A stretch of DNA of 64,000 nt from the NCBI GenBank assembly GCA_012103375.1, contig WLWX01000001.1:2098501-2162500 (forward strand), in the 5' to 3' direction. The stretch's first letter is position 1; each line of letters starts with the position of its first letter. The notes under the pieces were generated by a model, which was given only the letters and a program-made list of their open reading frames with translations, made no database searches and was not told the origin of the DNA. A program made the position numbers and the translations under genes. This DNA is from Paracoccaceae bacterium. GTDB taxonomy: Bacteria > Pseudomonadota > Alphaproteobacteria > Rhodobacterales > Rhodobacteraceae. Positions 53,706 to 63,765 of the stretch are shown in pieces.

Positions 53706-54084
53706 CACCAAAGCAGACATCGATGCAGGCAAAGCGAAGCGGCATTAACTCATGCAACCCGGTAATTGCCGCGATTACCGCCCGCGCCGGTTCCCGGTCG
53801 AAACTGCCGTTGGTGCAGGGATCGATTAATAGATTCTGAATCCAGGCGGCACCAAATCACACCTTACGCCAAACGAGAATTCGAGCTTTGAAACACGGCT
53901 CAACCAGCCGGCAAAATTCCCATTCTTGGATATCCATCCCAAAAGGCGGGCTTACCCGACTCATCCTTCGAACCGCATCAGGTCAAACAACACACCGTGC
54001 CAATCCCACCGCGGTTGGTCGCGGCGACGATGAGCAAAAAGCTTGTAGAAGACAGAGCGGCAGGCACATATACATGCGATGTGC
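53706..54084. other. 379-base intergenic region before tRNA-Arg
   Basis: No supported gene. Frames here and antisense to the tRNA translate into the spurious GLEPRTYGLEGRCSIQLSYE-type peptide that commonly arises from tRNA genes. No clear tRNA promoter could be assigned by eye. Confidence 0.55.
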
Positions 54085-54161
54085 GACCTCGTAGCTCAAC
54101 TGGATAGAGCAACGGCCTTCTAAGCCGTAGGTTCTGGGTTCAAGTCCTAGCGGGGTCGCCA
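54085..54161 (+). tRNA. tRNA-Arg (anticodon TCT)
   Basis: A 77-base cloverleaf. The acceptor stem is GACCTCG with CGGGGTC, with G73 and an encoded CCA. The D-arm is GCTC...GAGC, and the anticodon stem ACGGC/GCCGT with loop CTTCTAA holds anticodon TCT. The T-arm is CTGGG TTCAAGT CCTAG. It reads AGA/AGG codons. Confidence 0.93.
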
Positions 54162-54309
54162 ATATCCTGCCGTCGTTGTTCTGATTGGCAAACAACAATG
54201 TAAATCGACCGATGCTATCCTTGGCGTGGTGGTTTGTATCAAGGTGCATGGGGACTGAATGGCCGGGCGCGGCCCGTCCGCCGGTCAGCCAGCGGAGAGG
54301 GGGCGTGAC

Positions 54310-55125
54310 TTGAACATCCTTATCGTCCACGCCCACCCGTCCGAGCGTAGTTTCAACGCGACGCTTAAGGAGTGCGCGGCCCGTGTTTTGGGGGCGGCGG
54401 GACATCAGCTGCGCCAGATCGACCTGTGCGCGCAGGGCTTTGATCCGGTGATGGCGCGCGATGAATGGCACAGCTATTTCACCAAGCCCGAAAAGAACCG
54501 CGCCGCCGTTCAGGACCATATCGACGCCTTGATCTGGGCCGAGGCGCTGTGCCTGATCTACCCGACCTGGAATTACGGCCCGCCCGCGATCCTGAAAGGC
54601 TGGTTCGAGCGTGTCTTTCTGCCGATTGTGTTGAAAAACTCCGTTTTAGGGCCTGAACGATGATTTTTCTTTCCATGCAGCCCGATCCTAAATTTTTGGC
54701 GCGGGGGTCGGCCCAAATCGCCTACATGCGCTCACGCGCAGCCATGCGCTGTCTCGTGGTCAAAGCTTTCCGACTATTTCGCTTCATAGGTTTTCGCAAG
54801 AAATCCGCGACGCTCTGATTTCGGAGTTTTTCAACACAATCTGCCAGGCGCGGCCTTTGAGGTGCCGGACGGCAACTCGGACCGGATCAAGGGCAAGCTG
54901 ACCAACATCCGCCAGTTGATTGTCATCACGACTTCGGGCTCTCCCTGGTGGTGGATGCGCCTGATCGGCGATCCGGGGCGGGCGATGATCCTTCGCGGTA
55001 TGCGCGGACTGTTCCACCCGCGCTGCAAGCGGACGTGGCTGCAACTGCATTCGATGGACCGCGCCACCGAGGCCGACCGAGCCCGGTTTCTGCTGCGCGT
55101 CGAGGGCAAACTGCTGACCCTCTGA
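54310..55125 (+). pseudogene. Flavodoxin-fold NAD(P)H reductase gene (KefF/MdaB-like) interrupted by MITE copy 5
   Basis: Start TTG 54310 follows GAGAGGGGGC; ATG 54259 is the alternative. The 5' part reads NILIVHAHPSERSFNATL, LCLIYPTWNYGPPAILKGWFERVFLP. Removing the MITE with one TGCC gives the continuous GAAFEVPDGNSDRIKGKL, LIVITTSGSPWWWMRLIG, 197 residues in total with no stop. These are quinone reductase/flavodoxin-like motifs. The MITE causes a stop 13 residues after entry. Confidence 0.8.
54624..54841 (-). mobile_element. 218-bp MITE, copy 5
   Basis: Flanked by TGCC at 54620-54623 and 54842-54845. Same orientation as copies 2 and 4. It lies 463 bases downstream of the tRNA-Arg end. Confidence 0.92.
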
Positions 55126-55145
55126 GCGGGGCTTGGGGCCTGACC

Positions 55146-56384
55146 CTACTCCCTCGGCGGCGCACCACCTTCGAAGGAATTGCCGCCGTGGTAATCGCAG
55201 GGGTCCTCCTGCATTTGCAGATGCAGCCCGTCGCCGGAATAGGGGTGCGCGCGCGCCAGATCCTCGTCGAAGTTGATCCCCAGTCCGGGCAGGTCCGGCG
55301 GGATCACATAACCGTCTTCCCAGCCAAAACTATGCCAGATCAGATCTCCATGGAACCCGCCGCCAGTACCGATCGTTTCGGCGATCAGCAGGTTCGGGAT
55401 CGACGCGGCAAGCTGGATATTCGCCGCCCATTCCACTGGTCCGGCATAAAGATGCAGGGCCATTTCGGCGTTGAACACCTCGGCCATGGCGGCGATTTTC
55501 TTGACTTCCCAAATCCCGCCCGCGCGTCCCAGTGCCGGTTGCAGGATCTTCACCCCGCCCAGACGCAGCAACGCTCCGAATTCGGCCTTGGTGGTCAGAC
55601 GCTCTCCGGTGGCCAACGGCACGGGCTGCCCGGCTGCTACGGCGGCGAATTCAATCAGATTGTCGGGCGGCACCGGTTCTTCGTACCAAAGCGGATTGTA
55701 AGGCGCGATGGCGTTGCCCAGCCGGATCGCGCCGGGCGTGGTGAACTGCCCGTGGGTGCCAAACAGCAGGTCGGCCTTGTCGCCCACAGCCGCGCGAATT
55801 GCCGCGCAGGTCGCCACTGAGATCGAGATATCGGGCATCGAGGGCTGATGCCCGCCGTGGATCGTATAAGGCCCCGCGGGGTCGAATTTCAGCGCCGTAA
55901 AGCCGTGATCCGCAACCATCTGCGCGGCCACATCGGCGTGATCCTCGGACGAGGTCCAGAAGCGTTTCAGATCCGATCCCGGCGCGGGATAGAGGTATGA
56001 ATACGCCCGGATACGCTCATTCACCCGCCCGCCAAGCAGCGCATGCACCGGGCGATCCCGGTCCTTGCCGAGGATATCCCAGCAAGCAATCTCCAGCCCC
56101 GAAAACGCCCCCATCACGGTCAGATCCGGGCGTTGCGTAAAACCGCTTGAATAAACACGGCGGAACATCAGTTCGATATTCTCGGGGTTCTCGTCCAACA
56201 TGTGGCGTTCGAACACATCCGCAATAACAGCACGCATCGCGTCCGGGCCAACGGAACTTGCATAGCATTCGCCATATCCAACGACGCCGGTGTCCGTAGT
56301 CAGCTTTGGAATAATCCAATAACGCCCGCCCCAGCCCGGCGCGGGGGGCGCCACGACAAAAACCTCAAGATCACGCAGTTTCAT
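55146..56384 (-). CDS. Enolase-superfamily (mandelate racemase/muconate lactonising-type) enzyme
   Basis: A 412-residue enolase-superfamily protein. The N-terminal capping domain contains LTTDTGVVGYGECYASSVGP, followed by barrel segments GLEIACWDILGKDRDRPVHALLGG, FTALKFDPAGPYTIHGGHQ, PLWYEEPVPPDN (metal Glu), ATGERLTTKAEFGALLRLGGVKILQPALGRAGGIWEVKKIAAMAE (metal Glu and base region) and LHLYAGPVEWAANIQLA. The site that usually provides the first metal Asp reads LLFGTHGQFT; I see no Asp there. Likely a sugar-acid dehydratase, but the substrate is unknown. It is 20 bases after the flavodoxin-like remnant, convergent with it. Confidence 0.78.
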   Translation of the reverse strand: MKLRDLEVFVVAPPAPGWGGRYWIIPKLTTDTGVVGYGECYASSVGPDAMRAVIADVFERHMLDENPENIELMFRRVYSSGFTQRPDLTVMGAFSGLEIACWDILGKDRDRPVHALLGGRVNERIRAYSYLYPAPGSDLKRFWTSSEDHADVAAQMVADHGFTALKFDPAGPYTIHGGHQPSMPDISISVATCAAIRAAVGDKADLLFGTHGQFTTPGAIRLGNAIAPYNPLWYEEPVPPDNLIEFAAVAAGQPVPLATGERLTTKAEFGALLRLGGVKILQPALGRAGGIWEVKKIAAMAEVFNAEMALHLYAGPVEWAANIQLAASIPNLLIAETIGTGGGFHGDLIWHSFGWEDGYVIPPDLPGLGINFDEDLARAHPYSGDGLHLQMQEDPCDYHGGNSFEGGAPPRE

Positions 56385-56410
56385 GAAGCGCCTCCCCCGG
56401 CCATCATTGA

Positions 56411-56433
56411 CCCAAAAATATCCCCGCCGGAGG
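56411..56433 (-). repeat. Intergenic GCCTCCGGCGGGGATATTTTTGGG motif
   Basis: Read on the minus strand this is a GCCTCCGGCGGGGATATTT sequence plus TTGGG. A shorter relative is at 59059-59070. Related strings are familiar at ends of transcription units in Rhodobacteraceae. It lies in the 99-base gap between the Zn-ADH and enolase-superfamily genes. The remaining gap also holds CCCCGCC/GGCGGGG pairing. Confidence 0.5.
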
Positions 56434-56483
56434 CTTCTTTCGCCGCGAAGCGGCCCCGGTCGCCGCCGAAGGCGGGGAAACCT

Positions 56484-57569
56484 CTAACCTTCATCAAACA
56501 GAATCACATTGCGGCGCGCGCCACCGGCTTTTGCGTCGATGATGGCGGCATTGATCCGATCCAGCGAATATGTGGCCGAAACCAACTCATCCAGTTTCAA
56601 TCGCCCTTGCCCGTAAATATCAACCAGCCAGGGAATATCGCGCGACAACACAACGTCACCCATTTTCGAACCGACCATGCCCTGCCCAACAGCCGCAAAG
56701 TTGACCGGGATATAGCTGGCTTCGGCCTCGGACGCGGGCATGCCCACCATCACGATCCGTCCGCCCGCAGCCAGATAGCGCGGGGCAAGGTTATACGCCG
56801 GGATCGCACCAACCGTGACCGCCACCAGATCGGCGCCACGCCCGATGGCCGCTTTCACGTCGCTCCAGGGTGCCTCACCACTGGCCAAAACCGCGTCGGT
56901 TGCGCCAAAATCGAGTGCGGCGTCCAGCTTGTCCTCGTTCAGATCGACCGCCACAATCCGCCGCGCCCCGGCAATGCGCGCGCCCTGAATTGCGTTAAGC
57001 CCGACGCCGCCGGCCCCGATCACCACCACATCTTCGCCAGGTCGCAAACCGCCCGCATTGACCACCGCGCCAACGCCGGTGATGACCCCGCAGGCCAGCA
57101 GGCTGGCCGACGCCATCGGGATACTGTCCGGTATCACAACAACCTGCGACTGGTGCACTGTCACAGCCTCGGCAAAGGCCCCGATGGCCATGCCTTGTGA
57201 CAGTGGATCGCCATTCGCAGTTTTCAACGGGCTGAGCGTTGAGGGGCTGTTGCACAGCACCGGCTTGCCACCAGCGCAGGGGGCGCAGCACCCGCAGGCG
57301 CGGATCAGGGTCGCCAGAACCGGATCGCCGATTTTCACGCCGGTAACGCCTTCACCGACGGCTGCGACATGGCCCGCGGCTTCATGGCCATAAACAGCAG
57401 GCAGATCACCATCCCAGATACCATCAGCGAAGGCGATATCGGAATGACAGATCGCGCAGGCAACAAGGTCCACCTGCACCTCGCCCGGTCCTGGCGGTGC
57501 CAGCTGAACGTATTCGATTTGCAAGGGTTGTCCGAATTCGTGGCAGACAGCAGCTTTGATGGTTCGCAA
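56484..57569 (-). CDS. Zinc-dependent alcohol dehydrogenase (class III/AdhC-like)
   Basis: A 361-residue zinc alcohol dehydrogenase. Visible are ACAICHSDIAFADG (catalytic Cys), YGHEAAGHV, the structural-zinc cluster RACGCCAPCAGGKPVLC, GCGVITGVGAVVNAGGLRPGEDVVVIGAGGVGLNAIQGA and RIVMVGMPASEAEASYIP. The start is a TTG at 57569; I see no in-frame ATG at the expected place. It resembles formaldehyde/S-hydroxymethyl or benzyl-alcohol-type class III enzymes. The substrate is undetermined. It lies within a minus-strand gene row toward the pca operon. Confidence 0.8.
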   Translation of the reverse strand: MRTIKAAVCHEFGQPLQIEYVQLAPPGPGEVQVDLVACAICHSDIAFADGIWDGDLPAVYGHEAAGHVAAVGEGVTGVKIGDPVLATLIRACGCCAPCAGGKPVLCNSPSTLSPLKTANGDPLSQGMAIGAFAEAVTVHQSQVVVIPDSIPMASASLLACGVITGVGAVVNAGGLRPGEDVVVIGAGGVGLNAIQGARIAGARRIVAVDLNEDKLDAALDFGATDAVLASGEAPWSDVKAAIGRGADLVAVTVGAIPAYNLAPRYLAAGGRIVMVGMPASEAEASYIPVNFAAVGQGMVGSKMGDVVLSRDIPWLVDIYGQGRLKLDELVSATYSLDRINAAIIDAKAGGARRNVILFDEG

Positions 57570-57763
57570 TGGGGGCCTCGCTTCGTCGGAGCGCGATTTT
57601 CGCGGCGACTTTGGCGACGGGCGTGGATGGCTGCAAGTGCGAAAATCAACGGCGCATGCATTCGTTTGTGGCGCCAGATCGTCGGGCGATCATCTGCGAT
57701 GCGTCGACGCAGGCAGGGCCCGCATTGGGCGCAAAACAACGACGCTGGATTTGGGCGTTACGC

Positions 57764-58987
57764 CTAACTCGCAGGGGTCGTTCCTGCGGGCCGGGCGCCG
57801 CGATTGATGAAGACCACGGCGCAGATCGCGATCAATACAAGTGACAGAACAAACGGTGCGCCGGGCAAATAGGGCGAGGCACCTTCGGCCGCGAAAAGAT
57901 AGAACGTCTGGGTCATCAGCACCGGTGAAATGATCACCGCCAATGCGCCCGCACTGGTCAGCAGGCCCTGCAACTCTCCCTGGCTGTCGTCGGGCACACG
58001 GCGCGACATGATACCTTGCAGCGCCGGTATGGTCATCGCGCCAAGGGCCGTCAGCGGCGTCAGCATCAACGCCACCGCGCCGCTGGTCACAAGCGACATG
58101 GCCAGGAACCCGGCGCCATTCAGGGCCAGACCGATGATGACAGTCTTACGCTCTCCGAACTTCGCCAGAACGGGGCGGATCAGCACGCCCTGAACCAGCG
58201 CGATCGACACACCGAACGCGGCGAGTGAGGCGCCGATCATGCCAGGTTCCCATCCGAAACGTTCTTCCGTGAAATAGGCCCAGATCGCCGGATATACGAA
58301 GAACGCGACCTGATAGATGAAGAACATGACCGTCAGCCGTCCGATCCCGGGCAATGCGCCCAGATGGCGGAACGCGCCGAACGGATTGGCGCGTCGCATC
58401 TCAAACGGGCGGCGGATGCGGTCGGTGACGGTTTCAGGCAGAACGAAATAACCGAAGACCATGTTGGTCGCGGCCAGGGCTGCGGCGGCATAGAAGGGCG
58501 CGCGGGTTCCGAACTCTCCCAACACACCGCCGATCAGCGGGCCAAGCACGAATCCGATCCCAAACGCAGCACCAACAAGGCCAAAGCGGGCCGCCTTTTC
58601 TTCGGGTCCAGAGATGTCGGCGATATAGGCGTTGGCGGTCGATTGTGTTGCCGCCGTGATCCCGCCAACAAGCCGTCCGGCCAGCAACAGCTAGATTGTT
58701 CCCGCTACCGCCATCACCAGATAATCCAGCGCCATAACGCCAAGCGCGATCAGCAGCACCGGCCTGCGCCCGAACCGGTCGGACAGATTGCCGACCAGCG
58801 GACCGAAAAGGAACTGCATCACGGCGAAAGCCGTCGCCAACAGGCCGCCCCAAAGCGCCGCCTCGGCCAGGCTGCCACCGCGCACTTCGCGGATCAGGTC
58901 CGGCATCACCGGCATGATCAGCCCGATCCCCATCGAGTCGATGACTACGGTGATCAGAATGAATATCAAGGGCAGGCGATCGCGCAT
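57764..58987 (-). pseudogene. MFS drug/metabolite transporter gene (TetA-like) with an in-frame amber codon
   Basis: The frame runs from ATG 58987 (MRDRLPLIFILITVVIDSMGIGLIMPVMPDL) through a TAG at 58691-58693 (after VMAVAGTI). It then continues LLLAGRLVGGITAATQSTANAYIADISG to the end with no frameshift. The pattern at the stop (GTI-stop-LLLAGR) fits a lost Trp, seen in TetA-family proteins as a W at that site. Twelve-helix MFS features are clear (RFGRRPVLLIALGVM motif A). Translation would stop at 98 residues, making it non-functional without readthrough. Confidence 0.75.
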
Positions 58988-59036
58988 TGGTCTGACCTAG
59001 GCGGTCGCGCGGCATTTGTGAAGGGTGGCGCGGGGT

Positions 59037-59057
59037 TGATTTTTCGTCGAAAAATCA
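59037..59057. promoter_or_regulatory. Perfect 21-bp palindrome between pcaB and the MFS gene
   Basis: TGATTTTTCG, a central T, and CGAAAAATCA form ten-base perfect arms. It is followed at 59059-59070 by GCCTCCGGCGGG. Located in the 110-base gap where both flanking genes are on the minus strand. Could be a terminator-like or operator element. Confidence 0.5.
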
Positions 59058-59097
59058 TGCCTCCGGCGGGAGTGTTTGTGACAAGAGGAGGGTGTTT

Positions 59098-60417
59098 TCA
59101 GAACTTGCCTGCGCGCGCGGCGAAGGCGCGCGCCTGATCCGGGGCAGTGCCAAGCTGTGCTTGGGTGTCCGGCAGGGCGGTGCCGGGATGCGCGGCGGCG
59201 ACCAACTCGGGCAGGGGGGTGCCAGATGCGCGCGCAGCAGCCGCAAGGCGCTTGATCTCGGCTTGTGCCTTTGGGCGGGACAGGGTGGTGGCAAGCGCGA
59301 AAGACAGCGCCTCGGCGTGGATCAGACCAAGCCCATCGTCGAGGTTCGCGGCCATCGCATCCACATCAGGCGCGATTGTATCGGCGAGGGATTGTGCAAC
59401 CGCCAGCGCTTTGGTCGTCGTCAGGATCAATTGCGGCAGCAACAGCCACTCGGTCAGCCACGCACCACCGTCGCGCTGCTGACGATGCACCAGCGCGCCC
59501 TGCAGCCCGCTGTTCAGCGCATTGGCCGCATTCGCCAATGCGACCAGAACCGAAGGCGCCACCGGGTTCTGTTTTTGCGGCATCGTGGACGAACTGCCGG
59601 TCGCGCCGAGGCTGACCTCGGCAATGCCGGATTGCGACAGCAGGGTCAGGTCCTCACCCATCTTGCCCAGACTGCCGGTAACCAGCGTGCACCATCCAGC
59701 GAGTTCGCCGATGTGATCGCGGGTGGCATGGTGGGAGGCTTCTGTGTCCGACAGGTCTAGCGCCCTGGCCATCGCGGCCCGTACCTTTGGACCATCCGGC
59801 CCCATCGCCGACAGGGTTCCGGCCGCCCCGGCAAGGGTCACATGCAACAGGCGCGGGCGCAGGTCAGACAGCCGCTCATGGTGTCTGAGCAACGGTTCAC
59901 CCCAACCTGCGACCACAGCACCAAAGGACGTGGGCGTGGCGATCTGACCGTAGGTACGGCCCGCCATTGGCGTTTCGCTGTGGGTCTTTGCCAGTGTTCC
60001 CAACGTCTTGGCGGTCGCGATCAGACGTCCCTCGGCGATCACCAGCGCCTGACGCAGGCGCAGGGTCAGGCCGGTTTCGATGATATCCTGCGACGTCGCG
60101 CCCCAATGCACAAACTGCGCGTGATCCGGGGCCTGCATCGCGGTGCGGAACGCGTCGACCAGCGCGGGGACGGGCACGGCGCTGCGCCCGGTTTCTGCCG
60201 CCAGCGCAGCGGGGTCGATAACCACCTCCATCGCGTCGCGGTGAATCGCGGCGGCGGCAGTTTCCGGGATCATCCCCAACGCGCCCTGCGCCTTGGCCAG
60301 CGCGCCTTCGACCACCAGCATGGCACGCACCTCAGCGCTGTCGGTGAATAGTTTCGCAACCTCAGCATCGCCGAACAGCTGACGATAGATGGCGCTGTCA
60401 AGCGGGCTGGCGGGCAT
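59098..60417 (-). CDS. pcaB: 3-carboxy-cis,cis-muconate cycloisomerase
   Basis: A 439-residue fumarase/adenylosuccinate-lyase-family enzyme. It has FVHWGATSQDIIETGLTLRLRQ, PMAGRTYGQIATPTSFGAVVAGW and the family signature GSSSTMPQKQNPVAPSV. It converts 3-carboxymuconate to 4-carboxymuconolactone in protocatechuate breakdown. ATG 60417 overlaps the BKACE stop (TGATG). Last gene of the pca operon, consistent with lower expression at the operon's end. Confidence 0.9.
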   Translation of the reverse strand: MPASPLDSAIYRQLFGDAEVAKLFTDSAEVRAMLVVEGALAKAQGALGMIPETAAAAIHRDAMEVVIDPAALAAETGRSAVPVPALVDAFRTAMQAPDHAQFVHWGATSQDIIETGLTLRLRQALVIAEGRLIATAKTLGTLAKTHSETPMAGRTYGQIATPTSFGAVVAGWGEPLLRHHERLSDLRPRLLHVTLAGAAGTLSAMGPDGPKVRAAMARALDLSDTEASHHATRDHIGELAGWCTLVTGSLGKMGEDLTLLSQSGIAEVSLGATGSSSTMPQKQNPVAPSVLVALANAANALNSGLQGALVHRQQRDGGAWLTEWLLLPQLILTTTKALAVAQSLADTIAPDVDAMAANLDDGLGLIHAEALSFALATTLSRPKAQAEIKRLAAAARASGTPLPELVAAAHPGTALPDTQAQLGTAPDQARAFAARAGKF

Positions 60418-61247
60418 CAGGCGGCCCTGAGCCCCAGGATCCTGCGCGCCTGTTCTGGGGTGGCAACGGGTCGGTTGTGTTTGGCGCAAAGATCGGCGGT
60501 CCGCCGGACCAGTGCGGCGTTAGACGGGGCCAGAGTGGTGCGGTCCAGCTTGATGTTATCCTCAAGCCCGGTGCGGGTGTGGCCGCCCGCCTCGATACAC
60601 CATTGGTTCAGCAGGATCTGCCCGGGGCCGATTCCGGCGGCGCACCACTGGGCGTCCGGGGCCAGGCGCTTTACGGTTTTCACGTAGAAATCGAAGGTCT
60701 CCCGATCCACGGGCATGGCATTTTTCACGCCCATGACGAATTGCACATAAAGCTGCCCGACCAACCGACCGTCGCCGTGCATCTTCACGGCCTGATGGAT
60801 ATGCGACAGATCGAAGGCCTCGATCTCGGGCAGGACATCATAGGTGCGCATTTCACTGGCCAGCCAGTCAACCAGATCGGGCGGGTTTTCGTAGACCCGC
60901 GTCGGGAAGTTGTTTGAACCGACGGTCAAGCTGGCCATGTCTGGACGCAGAGGCAGCATCCCGCCCCGTTCCCTGCCCGCGCCCGAGCGTCCGCCGGTGG
61001 ACAGCTGAACAATCATGCCGGGGCAGGCATCTTCGATGCCGCGTTTCAAGGCGGCGAATTTTTCGGGGTCTGATGTGGTGGTGCCATCGTCGTTGCGCAC
61101 GTGACAATGGGCGATTGAGGCGCCCGATTCGAATGCTTCGCGGGTGCTGGCGATCTGTTCGGCAATTGTGATCGGCACGGCCGGGTTGTCGGATTTCTGC
61201 GGGACCGACCCGGTGATGGCGACGCAGATGATGCAGGGGGTGGTCAT
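60417..61247 (-). CDS. beta-Keto acid cleavage enzyme (BKACE, DUF849)
   Basis: A 276-residue TIM-barrel zinc enzyme. It has the HCHVRNDDGTTTSD metal-binding His-x-His and acidic region, VQLSTGGRSGAGRERGG, LTVGSNNFPTRVYENPP, and CAAGIGPGQILLNQWCIEAGGHTRTGLEDNI. BKACEs condense a beta-keto acid with acetyl-CoA to release acetoacetate and a CoA ester. Inside a pca operon that lacks pcaI, pcaJ and pcaF it most likely cleaves 3-oxoadipate to succinyl-CoA plus acetoacetate. That role is inference from position, though BKACEs with this substrate are known. Confidence 0.85.
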   Translation of the reverse strand: MTTPCIICVAITGSVPQKSDNPAVPITIAEQIASTREAFESGASIAHCHVRNDDGTTTSDPEKFAALKRGIEDACPGMIVQLSTGGRSGAGRERGGMLPLRPDMASLTVGSNNFPTRVYENPPDLVDWLASEMRTYDVLPEIEAFDLSHIHQAVKMHGDGRLVGQLYVQFVMGVKNAMPVDRETFDFYVKTVKRLAPDAQWCAAGIGPGQILLNQWCIEAGGHTRTGLEDNIKLDRTTLAPSNAALVRRTADLCAKHNRPVATPEQARRILGLRAA

Positions 61248-61261
61248 GGGGCGGCCCTTGT

Positions 61262-61869
61262 TCAGAGGTCGAAAAAGATTGTTTCGCGATCGCCTTGCAG
61301 GCGAATATTGAAGCGATAGGTTGACGCATCCACCTGCTCGGCGATCAGCGTCGGAATCCGGCTTTGATGTTCGATTCGTGACAGGACCGGATCGGCAGAG
61401 TTATCCTGATCCGGGAAGTACATCCGGGTCTGAAGCCCCAAATTGACCCCCCTTGCAGCGATCCAGAATGTGATGTGCGGCGATTGCATCCGGCCATCCG
61501 GGAAGGGCACAGCGCCCGGCATGACGGTGTCAAAGCGCCACTCCCCGGTCGCGTAATCACCCGCTGCGCGGCCCCAGCCGGCGAAATTCCTGTCAGCCGT
61601 GCCACGTGTTTCTGACGGGCTGTTGTACAGGCCCGCAGCATCCGCCTGCCAGACCTCGACCAACGCATCCTTCAACGGCGTGCCGGTTCCGTCGAAAATG
61701 GTGCCGGTGATGGTGATCCGCTGACCGTCTGTCTGGTCATTGACCATCCTTGCGCCAAGATCTTCCGAATAGATGCCTTTGATCCCGCAGAAATTGGGCA
61801 CGCAGCCAATGTGGACATAGGGCCCTGCGGTCTGGCTGGGGCTTTCGTGCAGCCGATCAATCCGGGTCA

Positions 61870-61870
<1 letters not shown>
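61262..61870 (-). CDS. pcaG: Protocatechuate 3,4-dioxygenase alpha subunit
   Basis: A 202-residue intradiol-dioxygenase subunit ([66 protein letters not shown]). It lacks the iron ligands of the beta chain, as expected for the alpha subunit. With PcaH it opens protocatechuate between the hydroxyls to 3-carboxy-cis,cis-muconate. ATG 61870 overlaps the pcaH stop (TGATG). Confidence 0.9.
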
Positions 61871-62976
<1,106 letters not shown>

Positions 62977-62984
<8 letters not shown>

Positions 62985-63765
62985 TGGCAGTCTCGACAAT
63001 GAAATCCGACACCACTCGGGCAAATTCGTCTGGCGCTTCGACACAAGGCAGGTGGCCTGCACCGCGGATCAGGTGGAACCTCGATCCCGGCACCAGGGCC
63101 GCTGTTTCACGCACAAGATCGGGCGGCGTCGAACCATCTTCGGATCCGGCAATCGCAAGGGTCGGCAGCGTCAGCGCGGCGGTGGTGTTCATGAAATCCG
63201 TATGGCTGATCGCGGCAGAAACGCCCATATAGCCCTCGTCCAGTTGGCGTTCCAACATGGCCTGCCAGTCGGCACGCTCGGCTGTTTCCAGAAACGCCTT
63301 TGCGAACCAGCGCTCCATGATCGTATCGGCCAGCGCGGCAATTCCGCCTGCCTTCACAGCCGCAATCCGTTCATCCCACATCGCCCGCGTGCCAATCTTG
63401 GCGGCAGTGTTCGAGATTACCATCTGCGCGACAATATCGGGCCGTTTCACCGCCAGACCCTGCGCGATCAGCCCGCCGACACTCAGCCCGACAAACACGC
63501 AATCGCGCACGCCCAGATGATCCGCCAGGCGTTCCGCATCGCTGACCAGTTGCCCCATGTGATAGGGGGCGGCGGGCGCATCACTCAGCCCGTGGCCGCG
63601 TTTGTCATAGCGGATCAGGCGCAAGCCGTCGGGAAGCATCGGCACGATTTTGTCCCACAGCCTGAGGTCCGTCCCCAGAGAGTTGGAGAACATCACCGCC
63701 CGCCCATCCGGGTCGCCATCCTCGCGATAGTGTACGTTAAGGTCGTCCAGCCGGATCATCTGCAT
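62977..63765 (-). CDS. pcaD: 3-Oxoadipate enol-lactonase
   Basis: A 262-residue alpha/beta hydrolase. It has SNSLGTDLRLWD, RYDKRGHGLSDAP, the nucleophile elbow GLSVGGLIAQGLA (Ser), Asp in IAGSEDGSTPPD and His in IRGAGHLPCVEAPDEF. Hydrolyses the enol-lactone to 3-oxoadipate. The ATG at 63765 touches the pobA stop (TGATG). A clear pca-operon member. Confidence 0.9.

Noticed and set aside
53983-54519. A long minus-strand frame antisense to the tRNA and the reductase gene
   Set aside because: It contains the well-known spurious peptide from reading tRNA antisense (GLEPRTYGLEGRCSIQL-like) and overlaps real features.
28658-58987. Stop-codon recoding of TAG to explain two interrupted genes
   Set aside because: TAG ends several ordinary genes here (tdh, ThuA-like, ABM-like, E2-like), so nonsense mutation is the simpler view.
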